From the NCBI GenBank assembly GCA_036263455.1, contig DATAGZ010000001.1, forward strand, positions 124,001-188,000: a stretch of DNA of 64,000 nt, in the 5' to 3' direction. The notes under the pieces are model-generated. The model was not told where the DNA came from. It ran no database searches and saw only the letters and a program-made list of their open reading frames with translations. The translations under genes were made by a program, and so were the position numbers. The DNA is from DATAGZ01 sp036263455 (lineage in GTDB: Bacteria > Pseudomonadota > Alphaproteobacteria > Dongiales > Dongiaceae). Below, piece after piece: positions 59,497 to 64,000 of the stretch (positions are counted from its first letter, which is position 1; every line of letters starts with the position of its first letter).

Positions 59497-60504
59497 TCAC
59501 GGAATATCGGCAAAGTGGCACGCGACCAAGTGTTGCGCACCGGCGCGACGCAATAGCGGCTCCTCGAGTGCGCAGATATCCTGGGCCTTGGGACAGCGCG
59601 TCCGGAAGGGGCAGCCCGAAGGGGGATTGATCGGCGAAGGAATGTCCCCGGACAAGACCAGCCTGGGCCGGTTGCGCTCGAGATCGGGATCGGGAACCGG
59701 CACCGCCGAATTCAATGCCTGGGTATAGGGGTGCAGCGGGTTCGCATAGATCGCCTCCCGGCTGGCAAGCTCCATCACTTTGCCCAGATAGAGCACCAGG
59801 ACACGGTGGCTGATATGGCGGACGATCGAGAGATTATGCGAGATGAAAACGAGCGAGACGCCCATGTCCTTTTGCAGATCCATGAGCAGGTTGACGATCT
59901 GCGCCTGGATTGAAACGTCGAGCGCCGATACCGGCTCGTCGCACACGATGAGCTGCGGCTCGTTGATGATCGCCCGCGCGATGCCGATACGCTGGCACTG
60001 CCCGCCTGAGAATTCATGCGGATAGCGATTGATCTGATTGGGCAGAAGGCCGACCTTGGCCATAACGGCCTTGACCTTCTCCCGCCGCTGGGCAGCGCTG
60101 AGCTGCGGCTGGAAGATACGCAGAGGCTCGGCGATGATTTCCCCCACGTTCATGCGCGGATTGAGCGAAGCCAGCGGGTCCTGAAAAACGATCTGCATAT
60201 TGCGCCGAAGCGGACGGATCTTCTCCTCGGATAACGGCGCGATATCCTTGCCGAGCCAGATGATCTGTCCGGCGCGCGTGGGCAGCAGCTTGAGCAGGGC
60301 GCGCCCAAGCGTCGACTTGCCGCACCCGGATTCGCCTACGAGCCCGAGTGTTTCACCCGCCAGAAGGTCGAAGCTCACGCCATCGACCGCGCGCACGGTG
60401 GCGGGCTTTCGCCCGAGCAGGCGATTGCCGCCCACTTCGAAATGAACCTTGAGGTCGCGAACGGCAAGGAGCGGCGTCACGCCGGCAAGCGTTTCAAATG
60501 GCAT
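59497..60504 (-). CDS. Oligopeptide/dipeptide ABC transporter ATP-binding protein (OppF/DppF-like)
   Basis: The 335-residue ATPase has Walker A GLVGESGCGKSTLGRALLKL, Q-loop QIVFQDPLASLNPRMNVGEI, signature FSGGQCQRIGIARAI, Walker B LIVCDEPVSALDVS and switch H FISHNLSIVRHI, then the OppF/DppF C-terminal oligopeptide-transporter domain with three cysteines near the end (GCPFRTRCPKAQDICAL). The last of a five-gene peptide transport operon; it overlaps the OppD-like gene by 28 bases. Confidence 0.92.
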   Translation of the reverse strand: MPFETLAGVTPLLAVRDLKVHFEVGGNRLLGRKPATVRAVDGVSFDLLAGETLGLVGESGCGKSTLGRALLKLLPTRAGQIIWLGKDIAPLSEEKIRPLRRNMQIVFQDPLASLNPRMNVGEIIAEPLRIFQPQLSAAQRREKVKAVMAKVGLLPNQINRYPHEFSGGQCQRIGIARAIINEPQLIVCDEPVSALDVSIQAQIVNLLMDLQKDMGVSLVFISHNLSIVRHISHRVLVLYLGKVMELASREAIYANPLHPYTQALNSAVPVPDPDLERNRPRLVLSGDIPSPINPPSGCPFRTRCPKAQDICALEEPLLRRAGAQHLVACHFADIP

Positions 60505-61451
60505 GCTTTACATCTCTGAGTGGCGATGGTTTCCAGGCGCGGCACCTGCGTCACGCATACCTCCATGGCGTAGGAGCACCGTTCGCGGAAGCTGCACCCG
60601 GAAGGCAAGTTCTGCAAATTCGGCGGCTGGCCGGGGATGACGCGCAGGCGGCCGCCATGATTCTCGTCGAGACGCGGCATCGACCGGAGCAGGCCCTCGG
60701 TATAGGGATGTTGCGGGCTCCTGAAGATGTCCCGCACCGGCGCCTCTTCGACGATGTTACCCGCATACATCACCATTACCCGGTCGGCGAGCCGCGCGAT
60801 CACACCCAGATCGTGGGTGATGAGTACGATCGCCATGCCGAGGTCCCGCTTGAGTTCTGCGAGCAGTTCCAGAATTTGCGCCTGAACGGTGACGTCGAGC
60901 GCGGTCGTGGGTTCGTCGGCGATAAGGAGCTCGGGCGAGCACAGCAGGGCCATGGCGATCATGACGCGCTGGCGCATGCCTCCGGAGAATTCATGGGGAT
61001 ACATTCCGATCCGCCGCCCGGCTTCGGGAATCTGCACCCGCTCCAGCAGGCGCACCGCCTCGCGCTGGGCCTGAGTTTCGCTCATGCCACGGTGTTCCAC
61101 CAGCACCTCGGTCATCTGGCGGCGGACCGTCAGATAAGGATTGAGCGAGGTCATCGGATCCTGGAAGATCATCGCCATCTTCTCGCCCCGGATCTTGTTG
61201 AGCTTGGCAAGCGACAGATTGAGAATCTCCTGCCCCTTGAAGCGAACCGATCCGCGCGCGCGGCCGTTGCGGGCAAGCAGGCCCATGATCGACATGAAGA
61301 TCTGGCTCTTGCCCGAGCCGGATTCGCCAACCACGCCGAGCGTCTCACCGCGGCCGATCGTGAAACTCACGCCATTCACGGCGTGCACGTCGCCCTCCGG
61401 CGTGGCGAAGACCGTTTGCAAATCCGCAACGGAGAGGACCGCATCCATCAT
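60477..61451 (-). CDS. Oligopeptide/dipeptide ABC transporter ATP-binding protein (OppD/DppD-like)
   Basis: The 324-residue ATPase starts MMDAVLSVADLQTVFATPEG, with Walker A GVVGESGSGKSQIFMSIMGL, Q-loop MIFQDPMTSLNPYLTVRRQM, signature EFSGGMRQRVMIAMAL, Walker B LLIADEPTTALDVTVQ, and the C-terminal Cys cluster (SGCSFRERCSYAMEVC). The OppD-type 'MIFQDPMTSLNP' is clear. The ATG at 61451 overlaps the OppC-like stop; a longer frame to 61994 is antisense-free but out of family and lies inside the oppC gene. Confidence 0.92.
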   Translation of the reverse strand: MMDAVLSVADLQTVFATPEGDVHAVNGVSFTIGRGETLGVVGESGSGKSQIFMSIMGLLARNGRARGSVRFKGQEILNLSLAKLNKIRGEKMAMIFQDPMTSLNPYLTVRRQMTEVLVEHRGMSETQAQREAVRLLERVQIPEAGRRIGMYPHEFSGGMRQRVMIAMALLCSPELLIADEPTTALDVTVQAQILELLAELKRDLGMAIVLITHDLGVIARLADRVMVMYAGNIVEEAPVRDIFRSPQHPYTEGLLRSMPRLDENHGGRLRVIPGQPPNLQNLPSGCSFRERCSYAMEVCVTQVPRLETIATQRCKACHLKRLPA

Positions 61452-62512
61452 CGGTCCTTGGGATCGAGCGCATCGCGCAGGCCGTCGCCCAGGAAATTGA
61501 GGCAGACCAGCGTGATGGCGAGAAACAGGCTGGGGAAGAGAAGCTGCCAGGGCGCGACCTGCATCGCATGCACCCCGTCGGCGATTAACGTTCCCCAGGA
61601 GGATTGCGGCTCCTGCACGCCCATTCCCAGATAGGAAATAAAGGATTCGGTGAGAATGACCGCCGGCACGGTCAACATCACATAGACGATGACCGGCCCC
61701 AGGGAATTGGGAATGATGTGTTTGCGAATGATGCCCCAGTTCGATACCCCCGCCGCGCGTGCCGCCTCGATGAATTCCTTGCGCTTGAGCGACAGCGTCT
61801 GGCCGCGCACGATCCGCGCCATATCGAGCCATGAGACCGCGCCGATCGCCACATAGATGAGGACAATGTGCCGGCCGAAAACCACGGTGAGCATGATGAC
61901 GAAAAAGATGAAGGGCAACGAATAGAGAATATCCACGATCCGCATCATGAATCCGTCGAGCCACCCTCCGGCAAAACCCGCCGCTGCGCCCCACATGATT
62001 CCGATGACCAGGGAAACGAACGTGGCGACCAATCCCACGGTGATGGAAACCTGCCCACCGTACAATGTACGAACGAACAGATCCCGGCCGTTTTCATCGG
62101 TGCCAAACCAATAGCGACCCGTATCCGCCGGGGCCGTGGCAGCCGGTTGAGCCTGCTCCTGCTCCTGCTGCTGCTGCTGGAATTGGGAGATATCATAGCC
62201 GCCAGCCGCGTCTGTATCTTGAACCTGAGGTGCTTCCGCTTGCGGCGCTGCAGCAGGACCGGGGGCTTTTTCCGAAGGAACCGGCCACCAAAAAGGCGGC
62301 GCCGAGATTCTGTCCCAGTTTATCTCGGCAGGAGAGCGGAGTCCGAAATATGGTGCACCGAAACACCCGATCGCCATGATCAGCAGAACGATAGACCCGA
62401 AGATCGCGGCTCTATTGCGCAAAAAGCGCCGGCGCGCATCGCTCCACAGCGAACGGCCGGTGATTTCGGGCTGCACCGCGATGGTGGGCAGGGGGGCGGG
62501 CGCGACATTCAT
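61448..62512 (-). CDS. Oligopeptide ABC transporter permease (OppC-like) with Gln-rich insert
   Basis: The 354-residue permease has the OppC N-terminal segment (RFLRNRAAIFGSIVLLIMAI) and the transport domain (YWFGTDENGRDLFVRTLYGG, SITVGLVATFVSLVIGIMWG, EFIEAARAAGVSNWGIIRKH with the EAA motif, SWGTLIADGVHAM). Between the first membrane segment and the domain, residues about 80-131 form a Pro/Ala/Gln-rich insert (ISQFQQQQQEQEQAQPAAT) absent from typical OppC. It overlaps the OppD-like gene by four bases. Confidence 0.9.
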   Translation of the reverse strand: MNVAPAPLPTIAVQPEITGRSLWSDARRRFLRNRAAIFGSIVLLIMAIGCFGAPYFGLRSPAEINWDRISAPPFWWPVPSEKAPGPAAAPQAEAPQVQDTDAAGGYDISQFQQQQQEQEQAQPAATAPADTGRYWFGTDENGRDLFVRTLYGGQVSITVGLVATFVSLVIGIMWGAAAGFAGGWLDGFMMRIVDILYSLPFIFFVIMLTVVFGRHIVLIYVAIGAVSWLDMARIVRGQTLSLKRKEFIEAARAAGVSNWGIIRKHIIPNSLGPVIVYVMLTVPAVILTESFISYLGMGVQEPQSSWGTLIADGVHAMQVAPWQLLFPSLFLAITLVCLNFLGDGLRDALDPKDR

Positions 62513-62521
62513 GAGGCGGCC

Positions 62522-63439
62522 TTAATCATAGCGCACCTTGGGATCGAGGAACCCGTAGCATAGATCGGCGAGCAGATTGCAGCTGATAATGATCGCCCCA
62601 TAGAAGATGGTGACCCCCATGACGAGGGTATAGTCGCGATCGGTTGCCGCCTGCACGAAGTAGCGACCGATGCCGGGAATGGAGAAGATCTGCTCGACGA
62701 TGATGGACCCCGTGATGGTGTTGGCAATTGCCGGGCCGAGATAAGAGACCACTGGAAGCAGCGCCGCGCGAATGGCGTGGCGGGTCAAGGTGATGCGTTC
62801 GGGCATGCCCTTGGCCCGCGCCGTGCGAATGAAGTTACTGTTGAGTACTTCGATCATAGAGGCGCGGATCAACCGGGTTACGGCGGCGATCACCGGCAAG
62901 CAGAGAACAACGACCGGCAGGATCGCATGGGTGAACCCGCCCCACCCGCCCACCGGAGTCCAGCCGAGATAAAGGCCGAAAACCAACGTGCAGATGGGCG
63001 CAATGACAAAGCTCGGAATGGCGATGCCGACTAGGGAAGTCCCCGACGCCGTATAATCGACCAGGCTGTTTTGGCGAAAAGCCGCAGCAATGCCAAGAAA
63101 AAGACCAATGAGCAGCGCGAGAAGGATCGCCGCGCCGCCGAGCTGCATTGAGGTCGGAAAACCACCGGCGATGAGTTCGGCCACAGAATGGTCTTTATAT
63201 TTGAAGGAGGGCCCCATATCGCCATGCAGCAGGCCATTGAGATACCGCAGGAATTGCCGCCACAATGGTTCATCGAGATGATAGGCGCGGCGGAGATTTT
63301 CTTCGATTTCGCGAGGAAGACGCCGTTCCTTGTCGAAGGGTCCGCCAGGCGCAAGCCGCATCAAGAAGAAGGACGCAGCGGTAATGAGAAATAATGTTGG
63401 AATAGCCCCACCGAGACGGCGGATGAAATACCGAAACAT
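62522..63439 (-). CDS. Oligopeptide ABC transporter permease (OppB-like)
   Basis: The 305-residue permease begins MFRYFIRRLGGAIPTLFLIT, with RLAPGGPFDKERRLPREIEE, QFLRYLNGLLHGDMGPSFKY, the EAA motif region YIRTARAKGMPE-like FIRTARAKGMPERITLTRHA, and a C-terminal VEQIFSIPGIGRYFVQAATD. Six membrane segments are predicted. It pairs with the OppC-like subunit to form the channel and precedes it by nine bases. Confidence 0.92.
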   Translation of the reverse strand: MFRYFIRRLGGAIPTLFLITAASFFLMRLAPGGPFDKERRLPREIEENLRRAYHLDEPLWRQFLRYLNGLLHGDMGPSFKYKDHSVAELIAGGFPTSMQLGGAAILLALLIGLFLGIAAAFRQNSLVDYTASGTSLVGIAIPSFVIAPICTLVFGLYLGWTPVGGWGGFTHAILPVVVLCLPVIAAVTRLIRASMIEVLNSNFIRTARAKGMPERITLTRHAIRAALLPVVSYLGPAIANTITGSIIVEQIFSIPGIGRYFVQAATDRDYTLVMGVTIFYGAIIISCNLLADLCYGFLDPKVRYD

Positions 63440-63478
63440 GGAGAGTCAAATCCTCCTCGAACCGCGCGGGGCGGTAGA

Positions 63479-63508
63479 GCGGAGGCCCACTTAGTTGCGG
63501 GCCTCCGC
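63479..63508 (-). terminator. Strong hairpin between binding-protein and permease genes
   Basis: gcggaggccc (63479-63488) and gggcctccgc (63499-63508) form ten perfect G/C-rich pairs around a ten-base loop, 8 bases past the binding-protein stop in the direction of transcription. No T-run follows on the minus strand, so it is more likely a transcript-stabilising or attenuating hairpin that lets the binding protein be made in excess of the membrane subunits than a full terminator. Confidence 0.55.
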
Positions 63509-63515
63509 GATTTCG

Positions 63516-64000
63516 CTATTTTTCGGAAAGCGAAAGCCACCGCGTCGGATGATAGTCAAGCGGACTGGGGTTCCAGTTCTTGACTTTCAGCGACACCATG
63601 CGTGGCGATACGTAATAATAAATCGGCATGTTAGGCAAATCCTTGAGGAGAATACGCTCCGCCGCCTGGATATGAGCGAAACGCTTCTTGGTATCGGCAA
63701 TCTTGGCCTGGCCTCGCTCCAGCTCATCGAACTTCGGATTATTATATTTAGCGTCATTCTGCTCGGAGTCCGAAAGCCCGATATCGGTGAAGGTAGTGGG
63801 ATCCACATAATCGCCGATCCAACCAACACGCAAGACGTCAAAATCGCCTTTATGGGCGCGGTCGCGCACCACTTTGAATTCGGCATTGGTCAGGGTGACG
63901 TCAATACCAATTTGCTTCCACATATCCTGGATCGCGATAGCGATCTTCTTGTGCTTGTCGCTGGTATTGTAGAGGATTTCGAGCTTGAGCGGATTGCTTT
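63516..64000 (-). CDS. Peptide ABC transporter substrate-binding protein, C-terminal part (OppA-like)
   Basis: The frame is open from the right edge to the stop at 63516 (161 codons), so the N-terminus lies outside the window. Visible blocks are KLEILYNTSDKHKKIAIAIQ, MWKQIGIDVTLTNAEFKVVR, GDFDVLRVGWIGDYVDPTTF, the helix ERILLKDLPNMPIYYYVSPR and LDYHPTRWLSLSE. These are the C-terminal lobe of family-5 extracellular solute-binding proteins (OppA/MppA). It is the first gene of the peptide transporter operon; a hairpin separates it from the permease genes. Confidence 0.9.
   Translation of the reverse strand, partial: SNPLKLEILYNTSDKHKKIAIAIQDMWKQIGIDVTLTNAEFKVVRDRAHKGDFDVLRVGWIGDYVDPTTFTDIGLSDSEQNDAKYNNPKFDELERGQAKIADTKKRFAHIQAAERILLKDLPNMPIYYYVSPRMVSLKVKNWNPSPLDYHPTRWLSLSEK

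Noticed and set aside
61452..61994. Extension of the OppD-like frame to 505 residues
   Set aside because: The added part lies inside the OppC-like gene in another frame and has no similarity to ABC ATPases.

Overview
The window looks like an alphaproteobacterial chromosome segment. Lineage markers are a TIGR02300-type zinc-ribbon protein, a double DUF1127 protein, an adjacent CobS-CobT pair, a Tim44-like protein, a FixL-like PAS remnant and dispersed GC-rich repeats of a kind common in alphaproteobacterial intergenic regions. Most genes are GC-rich. Positions 1-18100 and a few genes near 41 kb are visibly less so and read as accessory DNA.

Region 1 (1-18.1 kb) is an extracellular contractile injection system (eCIS; Afp/PVC family). 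A single rightward run encodes a DUF4255 cap (Pvc16), an unassigned 339-residue protein, one sheath, two tube proteins, a DUF5908 protein, a LysM protein, a VgrG-like spike, a PAAR tip, a gp25-like wedge, two large baseplate proteins and a tape-measure protein. The sheath and the gp6/baseplate-J-like protein both carry long coiled-coil insertions. No AAA+ ATPase or fibre gene is seen. Divergent from the operon are a frameshifted peptidoglycan-binding/GH19 lysozyme remnant and, running off the left edge, the start of a protein with the repeat-type N-terminus seen on DUF4157-type eCIS-associated proteins.

Region 2 (18.1-23 kb) is scrap plus metal resistance. It holds a RelE/HigA-type toxin-antitoxin pair under an operator-rich promoter, a serine-recombinase fragment joined to a broken FixL-like PAS gene, a CopA copper ATPase divergent from a CsoR repressor, and a PD-(D/E)xK nuclease remnant.

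Region 3 (23-38 kb) holds a PfkB sugar kinase, a lipoprotein plus membrane-patatin pair, a bifunctional Ada protein, a CusCBA copper/silver efflux operon headed by a small Cys/His/Met-rich exported protein, a DHFR-like reductase, a YbjQ protein and a PhzF isomerase. CopA (cytosol to periplasm) and Cus (periplasm to outside) together form a two-stage copper export route.

Region 4 (38-42.3 kb) is patchy. It has an Xre-RES toxin-antitoxin operon that appears leaderless, a DUF559 endonuclease, two families of intergenic repeats, a small nuclease, an AT-richer membrane protein and tRNA-Leu(UAA).

Region 5 (42.3-64 kb) is housekeeping-like: a ferredoxin-NADP reductase-like flavoprotein, an ornithine cyclodeaminase homologue, TIGR02300, a J-protein, CobS-CobT, an SRPBCC protein with an acidic tail, PrmA, DUF1127, aminopeptidase P, a Tim44-like protein, the YbbAP-type ABC exporter divergent from TesA, an aldo/keto reductase, ThpR, pterin dehydratase, and an oligopeptide ABC transporter whose binding-protein gene is cut by the right edge.
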